A stretch of DNA of 64,000 bases from Timema cristinae. Taxonomy: Eukaryota > Arthropoda > Insecta > Phasmatodea > Timematidae. The notes beneath the pieces are model-generated. The model saw only the letters and a program-made list of their open reading frames with translations. It searched no databases and had not been told where the DNA came from. Positions 11,597 through 23,865 of this stretch are shown in pieces (positions within the stretch are counted from its first letter, which is position 1; every line of letters starts with the position of its first letter). The stretch is taken from NCBI GenBank assembly GCA_039000515.1, contig JBCFYV010009882.1, positions 104,554,821 to 104,618,820 of the forward strand, written 5' to 3'. Position numbers and translations under genes: made by a program.

Positions 11597-11889
11597 ATAT
11601 TAGGATTATTATTATTATTATTATTACCTGTTCGGGTTATACGCACTTACGCTAATGTGTAATGGTAGAGTGATTGTAAGATGAAATGGAGGATCTACAG
11701 TTTAACGTGGGATCCGAACCACGGTGGAGGCCTGGCATTCCACACATTCACAAGATGTCTTGTCAGAGGTGAAGGAAGGGTTTGGTAATCAGATAAATCT
11801 GTGCCGGGACCGAGGATTGAACCCCGGACCCCCAGTACAGAAGTCTGATACTTTGCCCCTAGACCGCCAAGTCACCAATATTAGGATTA
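11597..11889 (-). mobile_element. SINE-A full-length copy with 13-bp target duplication
   Basis: tRNA-derived SINE read on the minus strand. It has a tRNA-like head ('ggcggtctaggggcaaag', then box B 'ggggttcaatcctcgg'), the body 'cacagatttatctgattacc', 'cctccaccgtggttcggatc', the tail 'ataacccgaacagg', and a terminal (TAA)n. The direct repeat aatattaggatta flanks it (11597-11609 and 11877-11889), which marks the target site duplication and the element limits 11610-11876. It is Pol III-type and non-coding; the 81-codon open frame across it is not a gene. Confidence 0.9.
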
Positions 11890-12489
11890 ATTATTTGTAT
11901 GTCCTTAGTGCTAGGCAGTTAATAACGTACTCACCCACGTCAAGGATAACAATGGGCCATAATGTTTGACAATAATAATGACGGAAATGTATCGATCTCG
12001 GAACTCATGTAAATGGCCATCAAAAGATGCATAAACCATCTAAAACAAGTACATTTGATTAATTTTCATATCAAATCTAATTATTGCATGAATAAACTTA
12101 GTTATTTTCTTATCACCTTGTCTAAAACTTGTTGAGCATCTAAAACATTTACTTGCATCAAACTATGATGCATGTCAATAATCCTGCCACACACAACATA
12201 TTATATTTAGAGGAATAATAGGAATGAAATAGGAATTCATGCTGTGAAGATATTTTAGTTTGTAATAGTTACATTTAAGTTTATGGTTAAAAGCTAACCG
12301 TCTATGTTTCAACAAATAAAAGTTTATATTCAGTTGGGATGAGAAATGTTCAAAATAAATTATATTTCATGGGTTTTGTCTTTGATCCTGATTGGGGTAC
12401 ACCTCTACATTAATAACACCAATTGGATACAAATGAGAAAACTAAGATTATAGAGAGAATGTGGCCACATTTGCATAGATAGTGGAAAA
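11890..12489. other. No gene seen
   Basis: AT-rich intergenic or intronic sequence with no recognisable coding or repeat signal. Confidence 0.5.
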
Positions 12490-12596
12490 TCATTTTTAAA
12501 AAACCCCCCTCAGGTCACTCGGCAGTGATTCAAACCCCGATCTCCTCGTTACGAGCAATCCAGTCTAGTCGACCGGAAAACCACTGATGCAGGTAA
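12490..12596 (-). mobile_element. SINE-B head fragment
   Basis: The minus strand carries the head only: 'ggttttccggtcgactagac', then box B-like 'atcggggtttgaatcactgc'. The rest of the element is missing. Confidence 0.6.
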
Positions 12597-12947
12597 TGTT
12601 AGTGTTATATTTTTAATGAGTAGGAATGGAATAGAGCCAAGAGGGTGTAGGTGAAGAATATATTTTTTTGTGCAATTACTGGGGGAAAAAAATTAATATC
12701 AATTGTTATTTCTCAATTATTGGTGTGTCAACTGTGGATAATATATATTTTGGTAATGTTACATAGCAAATAAAACATGTGGGGAGAGTATTCATTAACC
12801 AGTCCCATTTTAGGCTTTTATTTTTAAACCAACAGTATATTAATATTTGCCATACATAAAATAATTTAGGATAAAAAAAAACACTTTGGAATTAAATAAG
12901 AAAAAGATTCACCCACGTAAGTGACCTCTCGGTTATTATTGTGGGCT

Positions 12948-13214
12948 TAGCCACTTTGATGGCCGAGTGGTCTAACGCAATAGTTTTATGTTAAACTAGA
13001 TTGCCAAAGACAGGAAGATTGTGGTTCAATCCCAGTCGGCTGTAGGGAGGGTGGCTTTCCTACATGGTTTTCCACTCCCCCTCCACGCTGATGCGGGTAC
13101 ATTTCCTCTTAATTAAACCTTATTAATCCCTAACCCATTAGTGTAACTATTAGGCCTGCATATAGGCATATAAGCCGAACAGGTATTAGGATGCAGTGCT
13201 AAAAAAAAAAAAAA
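12948..13214 (+). mobile_element. SINE-B, best-preserved copy
   Basis: tRNA-derived SINE. Box A is in 'gatggccgagtggtctaac' (about 12960) and box B is 'tggttcaatcccagtc' (about 13022). The body contains 'gggtggctttcctacatggt', 'cctccacgctgatgcgggta' and 'ttaatccctaacccattagt'; the tail 'aagccgaacaggtattagga' is followed by 'tgcagtgct' and an A-rich end. The head resembles a Leu/Ser-type tRNA. It is the reference for the many copies listed here. Confidence 0.88.
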
Positions 13215-14781
13215 GGTCTTGCACAAGATCATGGGAAAGTTACATGTCATCGGCTATTCAAATTCCGAAATGATTTGGGTGAATTTTGTGGTTTTGTTAG
13301 AATGCAATATTTATTAATAGTTTTCATATTTTTTGTCAAATGCCTAAAATGGGACAGTTAAAGCTCACCATCCCCTTCATGTGTTTTGTTGTGTTCATTG
13401 TGATGTTGGAATGCTCCAACGTTCAAACCTCAGAACAAATCACTCGTTTGGTAGGTTTGTATAGGACCTTTAAATACGAAGTAACCAGTATTTTATACTA
13501 GGGGGACACCCCTACAGGCCACTTTTGCAGTCTTGAAAGAAAACTAACTCATTTATTGTATTGTAGAATATACTACAAAACTTTACATTTGTGACTCATT
13601 CTTATTGTTTTCTGTAAGACCCTCTAAGCTCACATTTACTATTTCAATTAAATATTTTACTTGTATAATTATACAAAATATCTTTGTTACCATTAATATT
13701 GCACCTAATTTCCATTACCTGTATTAAAAGTATTTTTCACTTTACATTCTTCAAACAATGATAGTCAGCACATGCTTTCAAAAAAATTACTAAAAAAATA
13801 AAGAGATAAAAACAAAGTAGTGTCACATCAACATCTATCAGACCACAAACCCAAATAAACACGTATCCATTTAGGCAGAGCAATTCCGTCTGACTATACG
13901 CAAGTCACAGATTCATATACTCACGAGAGAAACCTCAAGAAAAGTTTGGGACCATGTAATGAGCATTACCCAACAGATAGATCTTTTTACTCTCTTGCGA
14001 CCCTTACTGAGTGAAGAGAAAAGAAGGTAAAAAAAAGAGAGAGAGAGAAGGAATTTGCTATTTGATGCAATTGAATTTAAATAGCCCCCCATAACCTAGA
14101 TAAGTGGTTTTCACATTACCATATCCTTGTCTTAATTTAAATTAGTTGAAATATACAGTGCTATAATTACAAGGAATTTCAACATGTGTGTTATATTCAT
14201 GGTCTCTTTGTTGGTTAACCTATGGCTCAAACAATTTTACCGTTTACGTTGAAACTAGGTTTTCCAAAAGGTTTCCAAGTTTTTTTGCGCTTTACCAATA
14301 TACCACTAGAATTAATAGTAAAGTCTGTTTAGTGTAGGAATTGTTTTCTGAGAGGCCTTTTTCCATACCATGAATATATAGTATATAGTAGGATATTGGT
14401 AGGAAAAGATACCTTTTAGAGAGTGATTTCTACCGTGAATGGAGTTTAGCTTACTTAAAAGTTAAAGAAAAAAAAATCGATTTACTGGAAATCTGCGTTA
14501 ATAATTTTGTCTATTTTCTTTTTATCCAGGCAGAGTTTAACATTACAAACAAAATGGCGTATCTCATTTTTAATGGAAAATAACATAATGGTATTATTAA
14601 ATAATAATATTATAACTATATATAACATTTTATTAATAAAAAAACTTTCATAATATAGATTACATACACTTAGTGCATTACAGCATTATGACATTTTAAT
14701 CACATTGGTATAAATTGGCAACAGTTTGCTAACTGCAAGTTGTATTTACTAGTAGTTAATCTATTGTCTGGGTTTACATTA
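13215..14781. other. No gene seen
   Basis: AT-rich stretch with a short GA run at about 14037-14048. No coding exon or known repeat was recognised. Confidence 0.45.
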
Positions 14782-15069
14782 TCACATTATACTACAAACA
14801 TTTTTTAGGTCATTTTTAAGAGGGAGGAAGTGTTCATTGCCACTAATGTCCTTTAATTTTGGAGATAGTTGTACATACTTCTGTATTAAAATATTAGAAA
14901 CCGTTTGGACATCACTAACGCTTTGATTGAGTACTTCCAGCACTAATATTTTTCTATCAACTAAACTCGGCCTCTCTCTTGCAAGCATCTTTTCATAGAG
15001 TATCGATTGATATGTCAAAAATCTACTTTTTGGTACTTCATTTTTTATTTTCACACCAGATTGTTTCAT
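14782..15069 (-). CDS. Unidentified 95-codon ORF
   Basis: Uninterrupted minus-strand ORF in AT-rich DNA with a balanced, protein-like composition that includes ILYEKMLARERPSLVDRKIL and a second amphipathic stretch, VSDVQTVSNILIQKYVQLSP. I do not recognise a family. A good splice donor, GAA|GTATGT, lies inside it (near 14880), but its phase does not match SPRYD3-like exon a. No convincing acceptor precedes it, and an overlapping frame (15038-15244) also reads cleanly into it. It could be an exon, a fragment of a transposon protein, or chance. There is no operon or neighbour context. Confidence 0.3.
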   Translation of the reverse strand: MKQSGVKIKNEVPKSRFLTYQSILYEKMLARERPSLVDRKILVLEVLNQSVSDVQTVSNILIQKYVQLSPKLKDISGNEHFLPLKNDLKNVCSIM

Positions 15070-15244
15070 TATTCCATTTTAGTGTAACTGTGTTATTATT
15101 CATGGATAATGCATAGCTAATAGTGAAACGTGCATAAAACATAGGGTGCAAGAAGTTGAAACACATGAGTTTCAATTGGGTGTTCTGAATCAATACATAG
15201 TTAATAGTGAACAACGTATACATTTGATTTAACATTTTATTCAC

Positions 15245-16100
15245 TATGCTTAGATTGAAGCATAGAAAGTCCTTGCATCAACAAATGAGAATGCGAGAGA
15301 AGTTCTAGACAATTAAATACAGTTTACATAGCAACAGGACTTAACTTCTGTGTTCATGTTTTAAATGTCTTGGGGTAGCCATACTTGTTTGTTAGTAACG
15401 AATTTTCTTTGTTTTAGTGTTAATGAACACAATTTCATGATTTAAAATTAAGGGGAATTATTACCTTTTTGAGTCCGTTATTGAGAAGTAAATGTACCAT
15501 ATTATTCATGACAACAATAAAATCAGAACCAATTAAAAATATAATTTGATTTAACAGTACAGTCACCACTTGAATTAGGTTAATTTCAAGTTTCAAAAGA
15601 TACAGTTTAATTAATGTCATTTTCCTAGTGAACCCTATAGTGAAGTATTTTTATACATTATCTAGTGGTACATAGAGGTTAGGCTATTTTCTATGAATAA
15701 AAGACAACCTATTTACGTAAGCATTAAAACGCTAAGTTCCATTCTAAACCGTGTAATATCTACCTCAACATAAACTATCCGGCTACTATTTCTCTAATTT
15801 CCTTACTCTGACCACCCTTCTACAAGAATATATGGGCCTTAAGAATCTATAGATCATGGGAAAGAGAAAAACATAGGGGGTCGGGGACGAGGAATCATAT
15901 TCATAACAAAGTTGCAGTAGTGGGTGCACCTGAACTACTTTTATACTCGTAATTTAAAAGGTAGATACACTAATATTAGTTTACAGGACCATTGAGTAAG
16001 GTTAAAGTGGTCAAATTACTGGAAGTGGGAGGAAAATAAAAGGGGAAGGCATGTATGTTTAATTATTGGGGTGGGGACGATTACTGCACCGTGACCTAAG
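15245..16100. other. No gene seen
   Basis: AT-rich sequence; a 61-codon open frame on the minus strand (15435-15620) is hydrophobic and low in complexity, and I do not call it. Confidence 0.45.
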
Positions 16101-16111
16101 TAATAATGATG

Positions 16112-16155
<44 letters not shown>
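16101..16155. repeat. (TAA)n microsatellite
   Basis: About 15 consecutive TAA/ATA units, preceded by a few variant units. No SINE-A body is attached, unlike the TAA runs at 42.5, 50.3 and 59.0 kb. Confidence 0.9.
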
Positions 16156-16157
<2 letters not shown>

Positions 16158-16874
16158 AAATATGGCCTTAATATTGAAGTATAATTTAATCAAAATCTAA
16201 AATTTATTCTAAATACCCTAAAGTAACACATATAAACACAATAAGCCATAGAAACATATACAAAGATAAACAAAAACATATTTCCTAATTATTATTGTTA
16301 AATCCCCAATCTTTTATTTGTTTCACTTAAAAATATTCCTTTAACTTAAGTGATAGATCAGGCCTGTCTTTGAAACGAAAATCATGCACGTCATAGTTCT
16401 GTAAACGACAATAATGGACACTGAGTCTGACCTCATACTCACAACAATAGGGGGTCTATCTTTTAGTTCCGGCGTCAATAGGCAGGCTTTTGATAGGCCC
16501 ATGGCTTCACCTAAGGGCCAGAGTTGTCGGAGACGCTATACCTTTTAGGTGGTTACATGCAAGAATTCGTTATGATGCCCATTTGTTGGATAAGAACCAT
16601 ACGCATCCATCCTACTCTCACTATCCTCCCAAGGTAATTTCTTATTTTTCATAGTAGAGTAGTGGTAGGGTCTTAGTGTTTAGATTTATTTCATTTTAGC
16701 ATACAATACTCAGAAAACCATACATTCCACTGTTCACATTTGGACTAGCTTTGTTATCCCCACGCCAAGCTGCTATACCCCTCTTGACCCACTTTCAACA
16801 CCAAAACAATCACCCTTCCAGTCCCGATAATTTTCAACCCCTAACATGTCCTACCTAGTTCAAAGTTATAAATA
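16156..16874. other. No gene seen
   Basis: AT-rich, with a mildly GC-richer block at about 16370-16560 that I could not identify. Confidence 0.4.
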
Positions 16875-17273
16875 CAGTAGAACGTCAATAATCTGAATTA
16901 ATTGGGGATCGGCCCAGTCAGGATTATCGATTTGTCCGGATATTCGAAAATACATTACCTATACCAAAAATTTAAAAAATAAGCCTGGTGGAATACTTAG
17001 GAAAGCTCGATGTTAAGGTAGATATATTTTCACTTTATTTAAACAATGAACTTAGACTTTTTTTTTTTTACAAATATTACAAATTATGAAGGAATATTAT
17101 ATACGGCAAACATCTAGCAAATAAAAAAAGTCTCCAATATTTTTTAACAAGGGCTGATGTGTGTTTTTGACGACCATATCTCTGATATTAAAGCCACTGT
17201 GGTTATTTTTTATAAACATTTTTTTTTTTTGGCAATCTGGATTTTTGACGTCCAAAATATCGATGCTCTACTG
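16875..17273. mobile_element. Pogo/Tigger-like MITE (older copy)
   Basis: 399-bp element flanked by TA (16873-16874 and 17274-17275). It begins CAGTAGAACGTCAATAATC and ends, reversed, CAGTAGAGCATCGATATTTT. The left inner part, with 'aattaattggggatcggccc' and a 'cggatattcgaaaat' segment, is typical of Tigger-type elements. The inverted repeats are more diverged than in the element at 7774. No transposase is present. Confidence 0.8.
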
Positions 17274-18490
17274 TAAAGCTGATTAAAATTATTTATTACA
17301 AATATACATAAATAGAATTATAAAATTAATAAGCTCTTTATTCTTACCAAGAATTCGAGTAAACAGCTACCCGGCTCAGACAGTATATATATTTGGTAGC
17401 TGGAGGGCTAAATTATGGTCAATATATTAATTTTAACTTTGACTAATAATAGGTCAATACAATGAAAACATTAGACGTGGTTTAGCGATTAACCTGCTGT
17501 CGCTGTTTAAGACAAGAGTATTTTTGTGGTCCTTGTATTGCAAATCTTTATGAGTGTTTATGATCGAGATATAAAAAACCTCAGTTTAGTAACACTTTTC
17601 GTGACCAAACTAAACAGCCTGGTTTCAACCAATTAGCTAAGAATTGTGCACCAATTTCAAAACAGCAAGACTCCTTATGTCAGATTCGAAACGAATATGG
17701 ATTCATAGTCAATGGATCTTACGCTGGATGAAAATAAAAATGGACAGCAATTACTAGCTAGAAAAATATGATTGTAATTATTTTTTATTATTTTTATGTA
17801 AACATAAATAAGATTGTCATAAAGGAAAAACAACTCAAAGTCATTTTAGCGTCCCCTCTTGGTCAGAACCACTTGGTTGATATAACACTCGATACAAAGA
17901 CGTAACCAAGTCAACCGCGAAAACTCGCCTTAACTTCTGCAGGGTCTATTTTGGGGAAAAACAGTTTGTAAAGTGGGGGAGGAAGGGAGAACGGTCCTTC
18001 AGCCTCCAAGCAGTTCCACTTTCTTCCAATGAGATGGCAGCACCGAGTGGTCTCGCACCACCAAGAAGGTTGATCAAGCTCCTTACTAGTAGGTAGCGCA
18101 GTCAGCCGGTCGCTTACAGACATATAATTCTAATGAACTGAACTGTTCACTGTACGTACGCTATGCACTATTATTATTATCTATGCATGATATATGAAAA
18201 TAAACCTATTCTTAAACTCAGTGGTAAATATTTTAACTACAACTTTTATTCATAATTTAAAAATTGCTTACAATCAGGTAGCTAGGGTTTGGCAGATACA
18301 CATTTTCAGTTTTAATTTATTTGTAGAAACAAGGAATAATTGATCCAAAAAATAGAAAAACAACATACTCAAACACATAACGAAAATAGACAAGTTAAAA
18401 AGATCCTATTTTCTCTAATCAACAAAACAAAATTATGAAATTAAGTTACTGTACTACAACTTTTACTTTTAATATATGTATAGACCAATT
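17274..18490. other. No confirmed gene; GC-rich patch at 17.9-18.13 kb
   Basis: Mostly AT-rich. At about 17910-18125 base composition rises and a minus-strand open frame of 70 codons appears, with no family I recognise. It may be a piece of an unidentified repeat. Confidence 0.35.
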
Positions 18491-18517
18491 ACATTACAAT
18501 TTTATGTCTAATAGTTT

Positions 18518-18570
<53 letters not shown>

Positions 18571-18602
18571 TACAAACTATTAGACATAAAATTACATAAT
18601 GT
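18491..18602. repeat. Inverted repeat enclosing an (AT)n run
   Basis: Arms of 28-30 bp at 18491-18518 and 18573-18602 share aattttatgtctaatagttt as exact complements and surround about 50 bp of (AT)n. Together they could form one long hairpin, or they mark a small palindromic transposon whose centre has expanded. Confidence 0.8.
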
Positions 18603-18748
18603 AAGTGGTTTAATTTTTTAATTTAAAATTGAAATGTAATATTATAAAATTGCTTCCCTAGCTACCCAACTATAAATGCAATTGAGCTATGCTTCAACTA
18701 ATTTCAGGGCTTAGATTTGACATTGTTGTGGTTTGCGAGTGTTGTAGC

Positions 18749-19084
18749 CAGTGGCGGCTCGTAGCTAAAATTAGTGGGGGTGCTGCTCCAGAAAATTTGT
18801 AGTCTTTGTTTTAAAATTGTGTAAAAGAAAAAAAAATGTATAAAAAGAAAATTCATACAAAAACTTGATAAAATCTTAATTAAAAAAAACAAACATTTTT
18901 TACTTACTCTAACTTAAATTGTTATAGTCCAAGCTTGATCTATTCATTTAAAAATGAAATCCATCCTTCTTGTTTTAATTTGCGCAAAAAGTTCAATAAT
19001 TTTCTCCTTGATCTCTGGATGACAAGTGAGGAAATTTTTCTCCATTGAAAGTACTGCAAGCGCATTTAGTCTTTCTGTTAAATA
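18749..19084 (-). pseudogene. hAT transposase C-terminal remnant with terminus
   Basis: Minus strand. An open stretch (18944-19084) reads LTERLNALAVLSMEKNFLTC and continues through KIIELFA to a stop. It resembles the dimerisation-domain end of hAT transposases ('ERL..LA.LSIE....'). Further along, at 18749, the element appears to end in a CAGTGGCGGCTCG terminus, typical of some hAT families. The rest of the transposase and the other terminus were not found. Confidence 0.65.
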
Positions 19085-20284
19085 AAAGAACTGAAAAAAA
19101 ATGAATAAAATAGAATAGCTGGAAGCAGAATAATAATCTAATTCTACACTCTTCTACACTTTATCACATTTAAGAATATGGTACACGGTTTTTAAGCACA
19201 ACACACGCTGAGTAAAAAAAAGACTTCCTTCCACCATCACGCCGGCACTGTGAAAGCAACAGTGCTCTCTCCAACTGGTAGTCCCGCCTTCCTCCCCAAC
19301 CCCTTCTATGTGCGCATGCGCACAACAGTCAAACACCACGTGTCTGGCACTGTGAAGCACACAGTTCCATACAAAGATTTTTGTATATTTTTCATAAACT
19401 GGGGGATGGCTACTGAAGTACTGATATTAAGCTTAAGGAATATATTTTGTACTACAAAAATAAACAAAAAAGGACTCGTTATATTAAATCTTATCGATAA
19501 TATCAAGTGGAAACATGGGGTGCTGAAGTTCTGTTCTTAGGTTTTATTTGTATTCTTGGAGGAAAGTGAAGACTAAAAAGGAACATCAAAGTCAACTGTT
19601 TCAGATTTATATCCTTGCTTATAAAAAATGTGTGCTTTTAGTATTGTAGTTATGAACATTTAATATCTTGGGATTATGATGGATATGTTCTATGTGTTCT
19701 CGAACTCAAAAACAAGTGAGTCTTACATTCTATCTTTTTAACCAATGTCGGTACCGGTTGCTACAGTCAAATTGTTTGATAGATTTCATGATAGCTTGAT
19801 ATTTATATATTAAATGGTAACACTTAGAAGATAAATAATAATTATTATATAGCTACAAAATTAATGGTAGTTTTGAGTAGATAAGTACTGAGTAGTTTTA
19901 AAAACTAGATTTAAAAAAATATAAATTGCTCCAAGACTGCTCAAAATTTATATTTGTAGATTTTTTTCATATGTTTATCAAAATAATTATTTTGTTTTAA
20001 TGAGTAAAATGTATTTAGTGGTAGTTTACTGAGAGTCACTTTTTGAATATTTGAAATATTTTTGAGTGAAAACCCTAAGGTTGATTTTATGTGATTTCTA
20101 TCCATCTGGAGCTGGGAATAATTATACTCAGCCATTTGGTTGGTTAGTGTTGCCCGTACCATCTGGTAGAAATCACATGAACTACTAGAGTTTAGAAAGT
20201 TTGCTGGTTCCCTTTTGCCTTCCACACTGAATTTCTATGAGCGAGAGCGAGAAGTCCTACCAATTTTTTTTCCGGGAAAGGTAT
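19085..20284. other. No gene seen
   Basis: Includes a moderately GC-rich block (about 19220-19370) that could be the interior or far end of the hAT element, then AT-rich DNA. A 94-codon minus-strand open frame (19941-20225) shows no recognisable domain. Confidence 0.4.
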
Positions 20285-20460
20285 TGTCACATACATTTCA
20301 GGGTTATTTCTCAAGCCACAAACGACATGGGACCGATGGCATTGCTCCCCCTCCGAAGGAAGTTGTCCTTCAGATTTGTATCACTCAACGTTGACCTTAG
20401 CTGGGTTTGAACCCACGATCCTCGGGCCTTTCACTCCAAGACAACTGAGGTCGCCATTTG
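20285..20460 (-). mobile_element. tRNA-derived SINE (third head type)
   Basis: The minus strand starts 'aatggcgacctcagttgtct', with box B 'gtgggttcaaacccagct' at about 20416-20399, followed by a body with 'ccttcggagggggagcaatg'. Its tail differs from those of SINE-A and SINE-B. Confidence 0.6.
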
Positions 20461-22351
20461 TAATATAATAGATTATAATTATGAGAACGTACTAACGATT
20501 GTACTGTCCCGTTTTTTTAATTTGCATTACTTTCAAAATTAAGTTTCATTTTAAAATTTAATTTACCAGTATTAAATAAAAATTTAGAGGTGAATTAATT
20601 ACTATAGGTAGCTTTGTAAATAGTCGCAGCTACACAACAAAATCATTATAAAATAATTAGTAAACATCATTAAAGACAATACGGTAAAAAGTCTTGGTGT
20701 AACTAAATATTGTCTTTGGATGACCGATTCATTCCGCTGAGCGAGTATGGCTGAGTCCAGAACCTCCAAGAGGGAAAGGAGACAAATGGGGCAGTTTTAC
20801 TCAGTGTCCTACTTCTAGAAGCCTCCAACCATCCAAACATTTCTAATTCACAGAAACAACACACGCACATAAAAACATTTTTTAAACAGTTTTTAAGATG
20901 GTGAGCGTTATAAGGATAAAAATACTCTAGTTTAAAAGATCGATGGAAACAATTATAACTTTTCCATTCATATAGTTCTATTATAATTATTGACCAAATA
21001 TTTCAACAATAAACTAAGTTAATTCTTGTGTGTGAAAAGGGTCCACCAAAAATTCAATTGGTTCCTGGTTCCTCTGGGAGGCCCTGTTATTGTCACTGTG
21101 TCCGCAAACAAGAAGTAAAATCTAGATCAACAAGATGGCGTGTGAAAATGTTAACTTCCTATTCAGATGGGTGGAAGTGTTGTTATTTGACCTGGTAATA
21201 AGCACGGACGTAGCGAACTGTCCAAGCATCACAAAGATTATTTATGCTCTTTCAATTCAATTAAATGTGTATCTCTGAACTTAAAATAATTTCTTTTTAA
21301 CTGTCTAAAAGTTCATTAATATTTTTCACTTTTAAGTCTACGTTTAATTTTCACTCTCGTAAAAGTTCTCCTTTAAAGAGAGGTCCTGTTCCAGGTTCCC
21401 TGTTCTTAATAGTGTACCGTTCACCACCTCCAACTGTAACACCACCCGTATTCTCCTGAGAATAAAGGCGGGTACACAAGATTTTAATTTAAATATAAAA
21501 TACCAAAAACAAATAAACAATAATTGCAGAGGAGCCTATAGGACCATCATATGACAAATAGGCCGTACTCCGGCATATAGGTCATTCTGCTTTCATGAAC
21601 CCACTTTACAAATATTATTTAGAGGACTCAAAATTTAGCCGAAATCAGGGTAGAGGACTGGACATATTTCATTCAATTAGACTACTATAAGAGAAGCTAA
21701 GCATTAACATAAGATTTTAAATAATTTATTTTTATAAACAGCAGATAAATGATATTATAATGAAAAAAGGTTAATTTTAAACAATAAGATAAATTTATGA
21801 ACATATGTGTACATTAGAAGAACAATACCAATTGTCTTTCTTAACAATCCCCCAAATTTGAAGGAAGAATATAAATATATATAATATAAAATATATTGGA
21901 AATATGACAACAATGGGTCTTACTAATCACCCAAAACTGACTATAAATATATAGTAATTATTATAAAAGTAATAACGACGTGTCTGCACAATCGCCTTGA
22001 TTTGAATACGTATATCAATACATATGTATAGCAGTAGATAATCTAATAACAACAGGCCTCAGCGACCATCCTCAATAGTATTAAAGCTTGTTTATAATAA
22101 ATACAGTAATGGTCTTTTCTCGTCAACATAAATACACGTTAGCGCAATACAACATATTACAAAAGGGGAATAGCCAACAAATTAAAGAGTAATAACCTAA
22201 TTTACAGCCAGATGGGCTCTAAGTTTTCTAGTTTACTTAACATTTACAAAACCTCGACATCTTATGCCTTACCGGGTATGAAGTATAACAGACTATACAA
22301 AAACGTGCGAACATTTAATCGTAGCAACATTTGCCGGATGGGCTATAATAT

Positions 22352-22353
<2 letters not shown>
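20461..22353. other. No gene seen
   Basis: Long AT-rich stretch. Two C/T-rich blocks (about 21050-21130 and 21370-21480) share a 'cctg.tcc.ggttcc' motif but were not identified. Confidence 0.4.

Positions 22354-22407
<54 letters not shown>
22354..22407. repeat. (AT)n microsatellite
   Basis: About 27 AT units. An open frame of 71 codons running through it encodes only an Ile-Tyr repeat and is not a gene. Confidence 0.95.
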
Positions 22408-22409
<2 letters not shown>

Positions 22410-22979
22410 ATACATTCAACAAACTGAATGACGTCTCACACCATACGGGGTATACATTATGTGCAATAATAGTCCTACTCAAAAGGAAATATCACAACCC
22501 TTTCCCTGATATTAGTCCGAAAAAACGCAGCTAACACGTGAGTTAAAAAAAAAAAGGAACTTCGTTTTTATTTTGCAAACGTAATAAACTTGCTAACACA
22601 ATTTACCATAATTAATCCAATCTATAACAAAATCAAGGTTATATACATTATCCCCAACCATGATTATATAATTTAAATTAAATAACAATATTTATGTCCG
22701 AAAAAGAATTGTGTGAATATAAAAGCTGAAACTTATTTATACCTTATGAACACCCTTGACACCAAGGTGTGTCCAAGGACGGTATCCTGACAAGAGTGAT
22801 TACCATACGCATAGCACAGGCATATATATGAAAGCTCTAGCTCAGATAGGGGGGAGAGAGGGGTTAGACCAAACAAAGGAGAACAAGAAACAAACAAGAG
22901 GGGGACGGGGTGGTAATACAACGGGTAGAAAATCGACAAGCTTGGTGAATGATCTAGAACCACACTTTATCAATACGTC

Positions 22980-23116
22980 ACTGTTGTAGAACTGCAACGT
23001 CACAGAGTTCCCAGCATGCCTCAGGTGAAGTCAGAGTTCAGTCTGTTGCACTTTTCATACAGTTAGTACGTGCGAGACTTTCATCGGGGAGGCACAACAA
23101 GCAAAATGGGGCCTAG
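22980..23116 (+). other. Possible non-coding or first exon (weak)
   Basis: A GC-richer island in AT-rich DNA. It contains an arthropod initiator-like gttcagtctg (about 23036) and ends in a start-codon context 'caagcaaaATGGGGCC' directly followed by a perfect splice donor, TAG|GTGAGT (about 23116). If used, it would encode only three residues and part of a fourth before the intron. No downstream exon was found. Equally it could belong to a retrotransposon. Confidence 0.25.
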
Positions 23117-23589
23117 GTGAGTTGACTCCATCCTATGTAGGCTTAGTTGAAATTATATTGTCCTTTTTTTTTTAATTGTTTTTGCGTTTAAATCTTGTAG
23201 CTTTTATACGATAAACACTACACAACTCTAACCGATAGAGGCCACAATAGCCGGGAAGAGGGTAGGCGGAATCTATAAGGAATTTAAAGTCACAAAAAAT
23301 AGGAACATTTGCAAGTTAAAAAAATTGAATTATTTATTCAAGATAAAGAACAGAGGTAAATAAATAATATATGGCCTCACAAGGCAAACTGAGTAGTGTT
23401 GGAAAACATATAGATAAGACAGAGACTGCGCTTGTGCAGTACATCATTTGAGGATATATTTCACAATCTCAAAGTAATAGTAGTCCTTGAAGAAGACTAC
23501 GTTTAAAACAACAGAGTTATATCATAAATTATTTATTTATGCGAATTAGTCTGAAAGAGACCAAATAATAATAAAAAATCGTTAATATA

Positions 23590-23865
23590 ATAATAAAGAC
23601 CTTAAAGAGCTCCTCTACTTAACTGACAAAGCAGCTGAATTACCCTGGTGACTTCAGACTAAACAAACAGATTAAAACATTAATCCTCTGAATCCTTATT
23701 ATATCAATAAAGAGCTTAAATTCCGACTAAACAGATAGGTTAAACCTTTAACCCTCTGAAAACTTACTATAACAATAAAGAGCTTAAAGAGCTCCTATAA
23801 ACAGTTAACAAAGTGCCTGAATTACCCTTGTGAATTCTGACTAAATCATTAAATTTAAATTCAAA
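23590..23865. repeat. Diverged tandem duplication, about 190 bp
   Basis: Blocks at about 23600-23700 and 23790-23865 share 'aaagagctcct', 'gctgaattaccc.(g/t)gtga' and 'gactaaa', with an intervening 'aataaagagcttaaa'. The region is AT-rich and non-coding. Confidence 0.55.

Noticed and set aside
11724..11969. 81-codon ORF
   Set aside because: It lies over a full SINE-A copy; similar frames recur at other SINE-A copies and are non-coding.
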